From: Lentisphaeria bacterium
GTDB lineage: Bacteria > Verrucomicrobiota > Lentisphaeria > Oligosphaerales > Oligosphaeraceae
NCBI GenBank assembly: GCA_024405215.1
Contig: JAKSPB010000007.1
Coordinates: 21,828 to 85,827 of the forward strand
DNA: 64,000 nucleotides
Direction of reading: 5' to 3'
Position 1 is the first letter of the stretch. Every line of letters begins with the position of its first letter. The translations under genes were made by a program, and so were the position numbers. Shown here in pieces: positions 53,989 through 62,493 of the stretch. The notes beneath the pieces were generated by a model that was not told the origin of the DNA, ran no database searches, and saw nothing but the letters and a program-made list of their open reading frames with translations.

Positions 53989-55014
53989 ATGCCTCCTTTG
54001 AGACTCGCCATCGTCGGTGTCCGGCACCGACATATCTTCGCTCTTCTGCAGGAAGCCGCCAAGATGAAGGAAATTCAGCTTGTGGCCATCTGCGAGGAAA
54101 ACACCTCCACGCGCAAAGCCTACGCGGAGAGCAAAGAACTTACCATCACCCATTCCTCCGTCGATGCCATGCTGGCCTCAACGCCATGCGATATCATCGG
54201 CATCGGAGACTATTATGGACGCCGCGGCGCCCTGGCCATCCAATCCCTCCGCGCAGGGCGGCATGTTCTGGCCGACAAACCGCTCTGCACCACCTTGGCG
54301 GAATGCGACAAGATCCAGGAGCTCTCCCAGAAGGCCCATCTGAAAGTCGGATGCATGTTCGGACTGCGCTGGATGGGCCCCGTCCAGCTGCTTCGCAAGA
54401 AGATCCTGGACGGCGCCATCGGACAGGTCCGCACCATCAATATCACGGGGCAGCATCCCCTCATGCTCAAGAAGCGTCCCGGATGGTATTTCGAGCCCGG
54501 AAAACACGGCGGCACCATCAACGACATCGGCGTCCACGCCATCGAGGCCGTCCAGTGGCTGACCGGCGGTTCCGTGGTGGAAGTGACCGGCGCCCGCGTC
54601 TGGAACGGAAAGGCCTCCGCCACTCCTTGGTTCAAGGACTGCGCGCAGTTCATGCTCCGCCTCTCCAACGACGTCGGCGTCATCAGCGATGTCTCCTATC
54701 TCTCCCCCGACGCCGGTGGTTTCGGACAGCCCCAGAACTGGCGCATCACGGTCCATGGCGACGACGGTGTCCTGGAATGCAACTCCCTGGAGCCAAGCTT
54801 GACACTCGTAAACGCGAAGAACAAGAAGCCCCATCCGCTGAAGTGCCCCGCCAACCAGGAATCCACCTATCTGCACGATTTCCTGGCGGAGATCAAGGGC
54901 GAGCCCAAGCCCTTCCAGCTGACCACGCCATACGTGCTGCGCACCACCCGCACGGCCCTGCAAATCCAACAGTCGGCGGATCAGAACAAGAGCTTCCCCT
55001 TCCCCGTCAAGTAA
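53989..55014 (+). CDS. Gfo/Idh/MocA family oxidoreductase, second copy
   Basis: The 341 residues have an N-terminal Rossmann strand LRLAIVGVRHRHIFALL, LADKPLCTT (EKP equivalent) near residue 93, GCMFGLRWM and HGGTINDIGVHAIEAVQWL (catalytic His) near 175. A role in oxidising a sugar or inositol is likely. The ATG at 53989 gives the typical family start; a longer frame opening with TTG at 53908 adds an unrelated leader. A TACTATACC -10-like stretch lies at 53851-53859. A strong terminator follows. Confidence 0.82.
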   Translation: MPPLRLAIVGVRHRHIFALLQEAAKMKEIQLVAICEENTSTRKAYAESKELTITHSSVDAMLASTPCDIIGIGDYYGRRGALAIQSLRAGRHVLADKPLCTTLAECDKIQELSQKAHLKVGCMFGLRWMGPVQLLRKKILDGAIGQVRTINITGQHPLMLKKRPGWYFEPGKHGGTINDIGVHAIEAVQWLTGGSVVEVTGARVWNGKASATPWFKDCAQFMLRLSNDVGVISDVSYLSPDAGGFGQPQNWRITVHGDDGVLECNSLEPSLTLVNAKNKKPHPLKCPANQESTYLHDFLAEIKGEPKPFQLTTPYVLRTTRTALQIQQSADQNKSFPFPVK

Positions 55015-55034
55015 ACTCGGCTTTTCGCCTTCCA

Positions 55035-55075
55035 GGCTGTTGCAGTCCCTTACCGGAAGTGCAAACAGCCTTTTT
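55035..55075 (+). terminator. Intrinsic terminator after the Gfo/Idh/MocA gene
   Basis: GGCTGTTGCA...TGCAAACAGCC with one bulge, then TTTTT. It lies 20 bp after the stop at 55014. Confidence 0.85.
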
Positions 55076-55138
55076 CATTTTCGCGGCGAGGCGCCTGTCT
55101 TGCCTTTTGGCCTTTGATTTTGTATTTTCCCCTTGACC

Positions 55139-55849
55139 ATGTCTGAATATCTCTACGGCATCAACCCGGTCGGCGAAGCCATCCTGGCCGGTCGGCGCAC
55201 CATCCACGGAATCTACGTCGCCCAGGGCACGGAGGACAATCCCCGTATGCGGAAGCTGGTCTCGGACGCCAAATACCGCGGCATCCGCGTCTCCTGGCGC
55301 CAGCGCGCCGAAATCGGCGAGGCCTGCGGCACCCGCGAAAACCAGGGCGTGGTCGCCGACTGCGAGCCCTTCCCCTACACGCCGTACGCCGAAATCCTCG
55401 GCGCACCACGCATGATCCTGCTGGACAACATCGAAGACCCCCGGAACATCGGCGCCATCATGCGTACCAGCGAAGTCCTGGGCTGGAAGAACATCCTCCT
55501 GCCACGCCGCGGCACCGCGCTGGTCATGCCCTCCGTCGCCAAGACTGCCGCCGGCGCCTGCGAGTATCTGAACGTCGCCGTCAACTGCTCCAGCAACCAA
55601 TATGTGAAAATCGCCCTGGAAGAGGGATACACCGTGGTGGCCCTGGACGGCGCCGGCAAGAGCACCCTGGAGGAGGTCGCCGCCTCCCGTCCGGAGAAGC
55701 TCCTCCTCGTCGTCGGTGGCGAAGACTCCGGAGTGGGACAGTTCATCAAGATGAGCGCCACCCACGTCTGCGCCATCGCACAGACCGGACACGTGAACTC
55801 CCTCAACGCCAGCGTGGCCGCCGCCCTCGCCCTCTACGCCCTGAGATAG
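55139..55849 (+). CDS. rlmB: SpoU/TrmH-family RNA 2'-O-methyltransferase (RlmB-like)
   Basis: The 236 residues have an N-terminal substrate-binding domain (YLYGINPVGEAILAGRRTIHGIYVA) and a trefoil-knot SPOUT domain with motif 1 LLDNIEDPRNIGAIMRTSEVLG, motif 2 LLLVVGGEDSGVGQF and motif 3 GHVNSLNASVAAALALYALR. RlmB methylates G2251 of 23S rRNA; other SpoU targets are possible. The ATG at 55139 is preferred over a TTG two codons earlier. Confidence 0.88.
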   Translation: MSEYLYGINPVGEAILAGRRTIHGIYVAQGTEDNPRMRKLVSDAKYRGIRVSWRQRAEIGEACGTRENQGVVADCEPFPYTPYAEILGAPRMILLDNIEDPRNIGAIMRTSEVLGWKNILLPRRGTALVMPSVAKTAAGACEYLNVAVNCSSNQYVKIALEEGYTVVALDGAGKSTLEEVAASRPEKLLLVVGGEDSGVGQFIKMSATHVCAIAQTGHVNSLNASVAAALALYALR

Positions 55850-55875
55850 CACGAAAAAACGACCTTCAAGAGCGC

Positions 55876-56613
55876 TCAGACCGGATCCGCCTGGCCTGGA
55901 TTGCGCTCAATGGGCTGATAGTGATTTGCCGCATCAAAGCACTTTACGCTTGTTCCCGGAAAATCTCGTATCAATCTCTCGCGAACAGCGTCTTCATTGT
56001 CAAAAACAGTAAACCATATAGACCACCCTCCTCTAGCCTTTACGTATTCAATGATATCATCAATGGCAAAGCGTCCCGCCTGGTAATCCTTTAGTTTTTT
56101 CTCCGCATACTTCCAGTCTTCGCTACGACGCAGCCATCGCTTATCAGTTCCGGAGTTTTGCGGAGTCTTGTTCAACCCCACAAGGTTCAGCAGATTCTCT
56201 GCACGCAACCGAGAAATTCCCTGTAGCATGGGATTGACCATGACAACGCCGCCAGGAGCATACTTCAAACTGAAAAAGGTATTGTTCCGATGGGGAAGAT
56301 GAATTTGGTCAAGAACAACATTTCGGGAACCTTTGTTTGACTTCCCGTTGCAAGTCTGACAAGCCAAAAGAAAGTTGCTCCATTTCGTTTCCAAATCCGT
56401 ATATTCAGGGAGACTTTTCGGCTGAATATGCTCCACCGCCAAGCTAGACGCATCATGCACCGCCACCTCGCAATAAGAACAGAAAGACCCCAAATTGGCA
56501 ACCAAAGGCTCTCTCGCTTTTTGGTATGGACGATACTCCGCCTGTATCGTTTCCTTCTTTCCGTCCCGTCAGCCCCAAGCGTCTCCCGAATTGAGTTTTT
56601 CAACCGGTCTCAT
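55876..56613 (-). pseudogene. ptuB: Septu PtuB-type HNH endonuclease with in-frame TGA at codon 15
   Basis: The frame opens at an ATG overlapping the ptuA stop (ATGA) and reads MRPVEKLNSGDAWG, then TGA at 56571-56569. It continues in the same frame through YQKAREPLVANLGSFCSYCE, AVEHIQPKSL and NFLLACQTCNGKSNKGS (zinc-knuckle Cys pairs and HNH His/Asn), and ends RNPGQADPV. MRPVEK and the downstream pattern fit HNH nucleases of the PtuB type. The single stop means full-length protein needs readthrough. A TTG at 56505 could restart a 209-residue form that keeps the whole HNH core. Confidence 0.75.
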
Positions 56614-57941
56614 CGAGTGCTCCTTTCCGCTCGCAGCATGGCCACATACGCCGGATCATCGGAAAACTCCCTCTCAATTTCATCCAACTCTTGACTCAGC
56701 TGACTGGCCTCAGCCGTGGTTCCTCGTCCTGCGGCCACCAGCTGGTAATATTTCTCCGCCTTTTTCTGCATTTCCTCAAAACGAACACTGCGTCTTGTCT
56801 GCATATTCATTTCCTGAATGGCGATTTCCTCAATGCTTCTAAACAACGGGTCGGTAACATCCTTGCTACCGTCCAAAGTGATGACATTGGCACTTCTTAC
56901 ACTTTGAATGATAAAGGGAGAATGGGAGGTGACAATGAACTGGATCAGGGGAAAAGCTCTCCCTAGATCTTCCAGAATATGCCGTTGCCAACGTGGGTGA
57001 AGATATAAGTCCAATTCATCCACAATGACGATGCCCGGCGTTTCCCGCACAGCGTCCTCCCCCAAAAAGTCATTCAATTCAATGCAACGATGCGCAATTT
57101 CCGCCACCATGCATATCATGGCCTTGAGACCGTCGCTCATGTGCTCGAAAGACTGATATTCCGGTTTGCAGTCAGTGACACTGACCTTGGCGACCAATTC
57201 GTGGTTCTTGGAATCAATGCTGATGTCGCTCAAGGCAGGAATGGCCACTTCAAGCGCTTTGAGAAAAGCAATGTCATTGCCTTCAAACACAGAGTTTTTC
57301 TTCAGATTCTGCTCGAATTTGTATAGCCAGTCGAAAGCACTCTGGAAATCCACCGTCTCCTTCAACGCAGACTTGTACCCCCTGGCAATCTTGGACTCGC
57401 GCACTTTCGTCTTATTTGCAGTTCGATATTGGTTGTCAATGCGATTGACCCCAAAGGAAAGCACAAGCGGATACACAGCATTTTGACCGTCCGTCTGACG
57501 CCTCTGCTCCATTTCCTCCACGCAGTCAATCAACTCTCCTGCGCATTTTCTAGAATGAGAGGTCTGTTTTCCTTTGAGTTCGCGCCACCAGGAAATAGAA
57601 CGGTATTTTAGCGTATCCCAGATTCCCGCCTCAAAAAATCTCACTGGAAAATCCACCTCCACGTCAATTCGAGTAGAATCTGGATTCTTGAAAAAGTCCC
57701 GCTTTTCCTCTGAGAAACGACAAAACGCATCCTCCTTAGAAAAGTTATGCTGATACGCGGCATCGGAGGGAAGAGCCTTGAGGCTCTTCAAATAAGCGCC
57801 AAGGGCCACCTGTATGGCTTGCAAAATTGTTGTTTTCCCTGCCGTGTTGTTCCCCACGATGACAACAAGTTTTTCATCAAACTCAAAGGTCCGTTGTTCA
57901 AAACCTCTGAAATTTCTAACATTTAAGGCCTTTATCCGCAT
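56610..57941 (-). CDS. ptuA: Septu PtuA-type SMC/OLD-like ATPase
   Basis: The 443 residues form a RecF/AAA_15-type ATPase: MRIKALNVRNFRGFE, Walker A VGNNTAGKTTIL near residue 30, ABC-like signature SFEHMSDGLKAMI near 265, Walker B GIVIVDELDLYLHPRWQ near 305 and H-loop FIVTSHSPFIIQS. The insert (80-250) is helical. In Septu, PtuA ATPase and PtuB nuclease form a complex that restricts phage. The gene is intact and overlaps ptuB by four bases. The ATG at 57941 is chosen because it starts the conserved strand. AT-richer than the housekeeping genes. Confidence 0.82.
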   Translation of the reverse strand: MRIKALNVRNFRGFEQRTFEFDEKLVVIVGNNTAGKTTILQAIQVALGAYLKSLKALPSDAAYQHNFSKEDAFCRFSEEKRDFFKNPDSTRIDVEVDFPVRFFEAGIWDTLKYRSISWWRELKGKQTSHSRKCAGELIDCVEEMEQRRQTDGQNAVYPLVLSFGVNRIDNQYRTANKTKVRESKIARGYKSALKETVDFQSAFDWLYKFEQNLKKNSVFEGNDIAFLKALEVAIPALSDISIDSKNHELVAKVSVTDCKPEYQSFEHMSDGLKAMICMVAEIAHRCIELNDFLGEDAVRETPGIVIVDELDLYLHPRWQRHILEDLGRAFPLIQFIVTSHSPFIIQSVRSANVITLDGSKDVTDPLFRSIEEIAIQEMNMQTRRSVRFEEMQKKAEKYYQLVAAGRGTTAEASQLSQELDEIEREFSDDPAYVAMLRAERSTR

Positions 57942-58036
57942 AATGACATGAAAAACCAAATTCGCCGTCAGTGGTGGAACATTCCACTTTCAGGCATAAC
58001 TGCATCGCAATGAGTCGCAACGATACATTGCCCATC

Positions 58037-58065
58037 TTGACAAAAACAGTGAAACCGTTTATAAT
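58037..58065 (+). promoter_or_regulatory. Consensus sigma-70 promoter on the plus strand
   Basis: A perfect TTGACA (58037-58042), 17 bp spacer and perfect TATAAT (58060-58065). It points rightward into the 3' end of the minus-strand sigma factor gene; no plus-strand gene follows. The overlapping TATATT on the minus strand could also serve ptuA. Confidence 0.7.
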
Positions 58066-58154
58066 ATACGACCATTCTCCATCCTTGAACGGCATTGAAA
58101 CAGAATACAGCCCCATTCGGCGCATTGTTTCGCCAGCCTTTCCAGTCAGTATTT

Positions 58155-58754
58155 CTATTCCTCCCAACCCCGGACAATCTCCTGAAGAATGTCCGTGCAG
58201 CGGCTCTTGGCAACATAGACCGAATCCACCGAGAGCCCCAGGAACGCCGCCACATCCTTCGGCGGACGCCCCTGCACTGCGTACATCTCGAAGGCCGCGT
58301 AGGTCTCCGACTGTACGCGTTCCCGCAGTTCCAGACACGCCTGACGATATACGTGCTCCCGCCATTGCGCATCCCACGCGGCCTCGAAATTCGCCTCCAC
58401 GGAGGGCTCGGCGACGCCCTCCAGCGTGGTTTCGGGACGGTGCCGGCGGCATAGCTTCAACGCCTGGTTCCGGACGATCGCCTTGAAAAAATAACGGAAA
58501 CGGCCGCCGCCTTCCTCACGCTGGAAGACTACATCCGCGGGAACCTTGTCGAGATCATATTTGCCCACGATGCCCTTGCGGAAAATCTCGGTCATCACGA
58601 CCTGCACCAAGTCGTCCGTCTCGCTGGCGGAAAGTCCGCAGTCCCGCCCCACCAGCGCAATCAGCGGACGGTAGGTATCGTAGAACTCCTGCCAGGAGAC
58701 TTCATCTCCGCACTTCACGCGGCCAAGCAGGGATTTTCGCGTCGTAAAAGACAT
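58155..58754 (-). CDS. ECF-type RNA polymerase sigma factor
   Basis: The 199 residues have sigma region 2 (DEVSWQEFYDTYRPLIALVG... ETDDLVQVVMTEIFRK, RFRYFFKAIVRNQALKLCRR) and region 4 (RVQSETYAAFEMYAVQGRPPKDVAAFLGLSVDSVYVAKSRC), and no region 3, as in ECF sigma factors. The ATG at 58754 is preceded by AGGAA overlapping the kinase stop; a TTG nine bases earlier is an alternative. It lies 13 bp after the Ser/Thr kinase gene. No anti-sigma factor is adjacent, so control by the kinase is plausible. A fragment of a paralogue lies at 62494-62720. Confidence 0.85.
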   Translation of the reverse strand: MSFTTRKSLLGRVKCGDEVSWQEFYDTYRPLIALVGRDCGLSASETDDLVQVVMTEIFRKGIVGKYDLDKVPADVVFQREEGGGRFRYFFKAIVRNQALKLCRRHRPETTLEGVAEPSVEANFEAAWDAQWREHVYRQACLELRERVQSETYAAFEMYAVQGRPPKDVAAFLGLSVDSVYVAKSRCTDILQEIVRGWEE

Positions 58755-58767
58755 TTTCTTCAAATTC

Positions 58768-60321
58768 CTACGGCCGAATCACGATTGTGTCGTGAAGCGT
58801 GAGAAATGCCGGCATATAGTCGTCATATTTCTCCATAAGTCCGCTGACAAGAAGAAGCAACGTGTGATCTTCCTGAGGGTAGGCGTAGGCGGTCATCGCC
58901 CGCAAGGCGGGACAGCCGCCCGCGAAGAAGATCGTGTCCTGTCCCTGCCGCAGATTCATGTAGCGCCGCACGGAAATCGCCTCGATGTCCTCTCCCAGAT
59001 AGTTTTTCATCACTTCCGCGAGCTTCTCGTTGGAAGCGTCCTTCAAGGAGGCCGTCGTCTCCGGAATGATCCGCACCGCAATGACCGTGGCCGCTTTGCC
59101 ATTTTCCTCCGGATGAGGCAGGAACATGCCGTAGTAGTCCTGGAACCATCTCTCCCCCAAATCCGGCGTATTCACCAAGGTGTCGTGGTCGAAGACCTGC
59201 CACTCCACCGGAATCGCAAGAGTGTATTTTCCCTTGTAGAAGGTGAAGGGCTGCGTGGACATCCCGCCATTCTTGATCTTCTCCTCGCTTTCCAGAAGCC
59301 CCTGCGCCATTTCCATGGCCGCCTGCTGCGCCTGGCGCTCCGCCAGAGTCTTCCCCAGCACATAGACGCCATCCGCCAAGGCACAGGAAAACAACACGGA
59401 CAACGGCCAGAAACGACAGGCAAGGCGCCACCCGCGAAGGATGCTGAATTTCAGCCACAGCCATAGCCCCAGGCAAAGATAGCGCAGACGGTCCCCCAGG
59501 GTCTCGCCGTATTCGCACATCCGAAGCGTCCGGCGAAACTCCGCGTCCACGGCCGAGAGTTTCCCCAGACGGCGCACCACGTCCCGGTTGCACATCCGCA
59601 GGGCCAGACGGAAGAAGAGCTTGTTGGAGAACGTCAGGGGCATCTCCGGAGAAACCGAGGGGAAGGCGTTGGCCCCATTGCCGGTCACGCAGCAATAGAT
59701 GATCTTCCCGAAGGCGTAGAGGTCGTTGCGCTGGCGCGACTCCCGGCTGTCCCCCTTCGACTCCCCCAGGCGCTCTTCCGGAGGGAGAAAATCCAGCGTC
59801 CCGGCAAGCTGCGTCAGCGTTCCCGTCAGGGGCGTCAGGAGCCCCAGGTCGGCAAGCACGGGATGCCCCTGCACGAAAAGGACGTTCTCCGGCTTGATGT
59901 CACGGTGGGCGAATCCCAAAGTATGCAAAGCGACAATTCCCGTCCAGATGTTCTGCAGGACCGTCTTCAGCTCGTGAGAGGGAAGCGGCCCCGCCTGAAG
60001 CCTGTGCGCCAGCGTGTCAGGAACGTATGACTTCTCGCCCGCCACGGCATCCGCAGGCTCCATGGTGTAGTAGAAATGTTCGTCGTCCTCCCCCACATGG
60101 TAGATCTTCAGCAGCCCGGGCGTGTCCTCGGCGATCTTGCGGTAGTTCTTGATGCCCTTGAGCTCGCGCTGCCAGTCCGCCCCAAGCTTCGTCTTGGAAA
60201 GGATTTTCAGAGCCAGATGCTTCTCCGAGGCATCCCGCACGAAATAGACCTCGCCGAAGGCGCCCCCTCCGCAATATTCCTCCACCGTCAGACCATAGAT
60301 TTTCTCGCCGCAACTCAGCAT
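58768..60321 (-). CDS. Membrane Ser/Thr protein kinase with extracytoplasmic sensor-like domain
   Basis: The 517 residues open with MLSCGEKIYGLTVEEYCGGGAFGEVYFVRD (Gly loop) and LALKIL (Lys). The catalytic loop is FAHRDIKPENVLFV and the DFG position reads DLG (LADLGLL), a variant seen in some active bacterial kinases. After the kinase domain comes a transmembrane helix near 300-330 (WPLSVLFSCALADGVYVLG), a coil and a periplasmic domain (TFYKGKYTLAIPVEWQVFD... DTIVIRP). The start 90 bases downstream of a longer in-frame ATG is chosen since family similarity begins there. It forms a two-gene operon with the ECF sigma factor. Confidence 0.82.
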   Translation of the reverse strand: MLSCGEKIYGLTVEEYCGGGAFGEVYFVRDASEKHLALKILSKTKLGADWQRELKGIKNYRKIAEDTPGLLKIYHVGEDDEHFYYTMEPADAVAGEKSYVPDTLAHRLQAGPLPSHELKTVLQNIWTGIVALHTLGFAHRDIKPENVLFVQGHPVLADLGLLTPLTGTLTQLAGTLDFLPPEERLGESKGDSRESRQRNDLYAFGKIIYCCVTGNGANAFPSVSPEMPLTFSNKLFFRLALRMCNRDVVRRLGKLSAVDAEFRRTLRMCEYGETLGDRLRYLCLGLWLWLKFSILRGWRLACRFWPLSVLFSCALADGVYVLGKTLAERQAQQAAMEMAQGLLESEEKIKNGGMSTQPFTFYKGKYTLAIPVEWQVFDHDTLVNTPDLGERWFQDYYGMFLPHPEENGKAATVIAVRIIPETTASLKDASNEKLAEVMKNYLGEDIEAISVRRYMNLRQGQDTIFFAGGCPALRAMTAYAYPQEDHTLLLLVSGLMEKYDDYMPAFLTLHDTIVIRP

Positions 60322-60557
60322 CGTGACAACCTTACCGCACCTTTTGCCAGCTTCAGGGACATCTGGCTTTGAAAGAAAGTTTCGCTTAACAAAAAGGACA
60401 TTTCGTGGCAAGCTTGTCAGAAAGACGTCCTCCCAAAAACGTGAACTTGGTTAATCTAATCCCGCAAGGCCGTTTCATTCGTAAGAAAACCAGATTTCAC
60501 AGTAGTAGTCCTGTGTTCTCCCCCGAAGGACTTCCACAGAACAAGCACGAGACACCC
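60322..60557 (+). ncRNA. Possible small RNA ending at an orphan terminator
   Basis: This 236 bp divergent leader has no recognisable gene on the plus strand but ends in a strong intrinsic terminator. TTGGTTAATCTAAT near 60449 and several short hairpins are present. A 60-codon frame at 60405-60587 overlaps the terminator and looks like chance. A short transcript is inferred only from the terminator. Confidence 0.25.
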
Positions 60558-60599
60558 GCACCGTCATTGCACCCTCCCCCGCAATGACGGTGCTTTTTT
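60558..60599 (+). terminator. Strong intrinsic terminator without an upstream plus-strand gene
   Basis: GCACCGTCATTGC (60558-60570), loop ACCCTCCCCC, GCAATGACGGTGC (60581-60593), then six T. The stem is a perfect 13 bp. The nearest plus-strand gene upstream ends at 55849. Confidence 0.9.
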
Positions 60600-60601
60600 G
60601 T

Positions 60602-60720
60602 GGGAACGATATACCGTTGTTGCCGTTATTGATTGACGATACGGACTTGGCCTGTGCCCGAGGCGCAAACCTCGGAAAAACGCAGCGCCGGGACACGCAG
60701 GCGACATAAGATGTAATTCC
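60602..60720 (+). mobile_element. MITE-like element, copy 4
   Basis: A 119 bp copy beginning GGGAACGATATACCGTTG and containing TTATTGATTGACGATACGGA, CCTGTGCCCGAGGCGCAAAC and the end GCGACATAAGATGTAATTCC. The hairpin is CCGAGGC-GCAA-ACCTCGG. It starts three bases after the orphan terminator. Confidence 0.75.
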
Positions 60721-60816
60721 TTTTTTTGCTATCAGACGACACGCCCAAAAGTTCTGCTCCTTCCTTCTCCCTCTTCCAGAGCAGAAGACTGTTAAGCGTG
60801 GCCTCCATCCAGACGC

Positions 60817-62259
60817 TTATCTGGCGAGATTCTCCAGGCGTCTGTCGGAAGGAACCCGATAGCGCTCCAAGATGCTCGGCGTCGCCTCCTTGATTTCCTT
60901 CAGATTCAGCGTCACGGGGAAATACTCTCCCATAGTGAACGTGATGAACTCCTCCTCGCAATTCTCCACCAGAGAGACCAGATCCTTCAGATTAAGGACC
61001 TTCTTGCCATTGACCTTGGTCAGATGCTCGGCGCCCAGGAACTGATAGCCCATGTTGACCTTGTCTCCCAACACCATCGACAGCACCACCGCCTCGTGTC
61101 CGGGCGCCTCCCGATCCTTGCTTCTCAGGGCAACCAACTCCGAAGGAGGCGCATTGTTCTGCCATTCGTCCAGGAAGCTGTCCGACAACGTCGTGAAAAT
61201 GAAGCCGCCGATGATGTAGTAGTCGGGAAGCTTGTCATAGAGACGCCCCAGACACTGCCCCGGAATCTTCCGGATCGTCAATTCCACCTCCAGTTCCTCG
61301 CCGTCTCGAAGAATGACCAGATGCACCTTTTCCCCGAGCTGTTTCTGCGTGAGCAAGGAAGCGAATTGACGCGCAATGCCTCCAAGAGGACGGACGTTGC
61401 CGTTGTTGGCGACCGTCAGACCCTCTACTGCCAAAAGAACATCGTCGGGACGCAGCACATCCTTTGTCGCTTTCTTGACCGAAATGATGCGCACTCCCGT
61501 CTGATTCTCCTTCATCTTCAGGAAACGACGTGTTGCAGGGTTCTCCAAGGTGCTAAAAGTGAAGCCAACGTAGCCAAAGCCATCCACGCGCCCATCCTCG
61601 ATGTCCTTGAGAAAATGACGAATGATCTCCGTGGGAATCATATATCCCAGCCCTTCGCCCGAACTGTTTCCCTGAAATGCGATGCCGACCAGCAGTCCAT
61701 CGCTGATTACAGGCCCGCCGCTGTTGCCTGGATTGATGGCGGCGTCCAACTGAGCAGCCAGAAGATAATGCAGGGAATGGACATAGGAACGGCACTCCAC
61801 GCGAGAAATCACCCCCTGCGTGATGGAAAGTTCGTCGCCGCCAATGGGGAAGCCCGCCACCACGACCGGCGTTTGCGGCAAAGGCGTCTGCCCCAGTTCA
61901 AAAGGCGTGACATTCGCAAAGAAGGCCGGTTCATCCACCGTCAGGAGCGCCAAGTCGCAATCATGGTCCACGAACAACACCCGCGCCGGATGCTTAGCGT
62001 CCTCGTTCTGCCTACGTACCGTGATATAGGTGGCATCCGCCACGTTGTGCGCAACCGTCAGAATTCGGTTGCCCGCAATCACCACGCCGCTCCCTGAACC
62101 GGCGTCCTGCATCTTGCTTTCCCAGGGAATGAAGTAATTCGGCCGATAAAAGATGGAATCCACACACACCACGGCATTCAACGGATCATCGTTCATGTTC
62201 TGCGCGGCCAGCGAAAAAACTAGGCCAATCGCACAAAACACTGCAAGCAATTTCTTCAT
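60817..62259 (-). CDS. Secreted trypsin-like (Deg/HtrA-type) serine protease with PDZ
   Basis: The 480 residues start with a signal peptide (MKKLLAVFCAIGLVFSLAAQ). The protease domain has His in RILTVAHNVAD near residue 72, Asp in DHDCDLALLTVDE near 105 and Ser in AINPGNSGGPVISDG near 180. A PDZ-like segment follows (FLKMKENQTGVRIISVKKATKDVLRPDDVLLAVEG); the C-terminal third has a second, less clear PDZ-like part (HLTKVNGKKVLNLKDLVSLV). Likely a periplasmic quality-control protease. It lies upstream of the kinase and sigma genes on the same strand, with 500 bp of repeats and a terminator for the other strand between them. Confidence 0.85.
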   Translation of the reverse strand: MKKLLAVFCAIGLVFSLAAQNMNDDPLNAVVCVDSIFYRPNYFIPWESKMQDAGSGSGVVIAGNRILTVAHNVADATYITVRRQNEDAKHPARVLFVDHDCDLALLTVDEPAFFANVTPFELGQTPLPQTPVVVAGFPIGGDELSITQGVISRVECRSYVHSLHYLLAAQLDAAINPGNSGGPVISDGLLVGIAFQGNSSGEGLGYMIPTEIIRHFLKDIEDGRVDGFGYVGFTFSTLENPATRRFLKMKENQTGVRIISVKKATKDVLRPDDVLLAVEGLTVANNGNVRPLGGIARQFASLLTQKQLGEKVHLVILRDGEELEVELTIRKIPGQCLGRLYDKLPDYYIIGGFIFTTLSDSFLDEWQNNAPPSELVALRSKDREAPGHEAVVLSMVLGDKVNMGYQFLGAEHLTKVNGKKVLNLKDLVSLVENCEEEFITFTMGEYFPVTLNLKEIKEATPSILERYRVPSDRRLENLAR

Positions 62260-62298
62260 GTTCCTTTCTCTCCTGTTTTCTTGGTTGCAACTTGAGCT

Positions 62299-62476
62299 AA
62301 TTGCAAAAGTCCATTTGAAGGCACTTTTCAGGATTTTCGGAGGCAGTCTGCTTCAAGTGCGACAAGGCGTAGTCCACTACGCCGCGACATGTCCCGCCGT
62401 AGCTTCGCGAAGGCGGAAGCGCTTGAAGCAAAATGCCCCGAAAGAACGAAAAGTGGCCAAAGCGACTTTTGCAATT
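62299..62476. mobile_element. 178 bp long-inverted-repeat (foldback/MITE-like) element
   Basis: The ends are perfect 13 bp inverted repeats AATTGCAAAAGTC (62299-62311) and GACTTTTGCAATT (62464-62476). Imperfect pairing continues for nearly 60 bp per arm (CACTTTTC, TTTCGG, TGCTTCAAG shared). The centre holds a hairpin GGCGTAGT-CC-ACTACGCC (62366-62383) and a CCGCC...GGCGG stem (62394-62416). It lies between the Deg gene start and a broken sigma gene, into which it may have inserted. Confidence 0.75.
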
Positions 62477-62493
62477 CCCTCATTTGTCTCGTA

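Noticed and set aside
55876..56613. Genetic code change or selenocysteine at the ptuB TGA
   Set aside because: Many genes here end in TGA as well as TAG and TAA, and no SECIS-like stem follows the codon; a nonsense mutation is simpler.
57916..58121. About 70-codon minus-strand frame between sigma and ptuA
   Set aside because: Overlaps the ptuA start, no clear ribosome site, no homology; more likely the ptuA leader.
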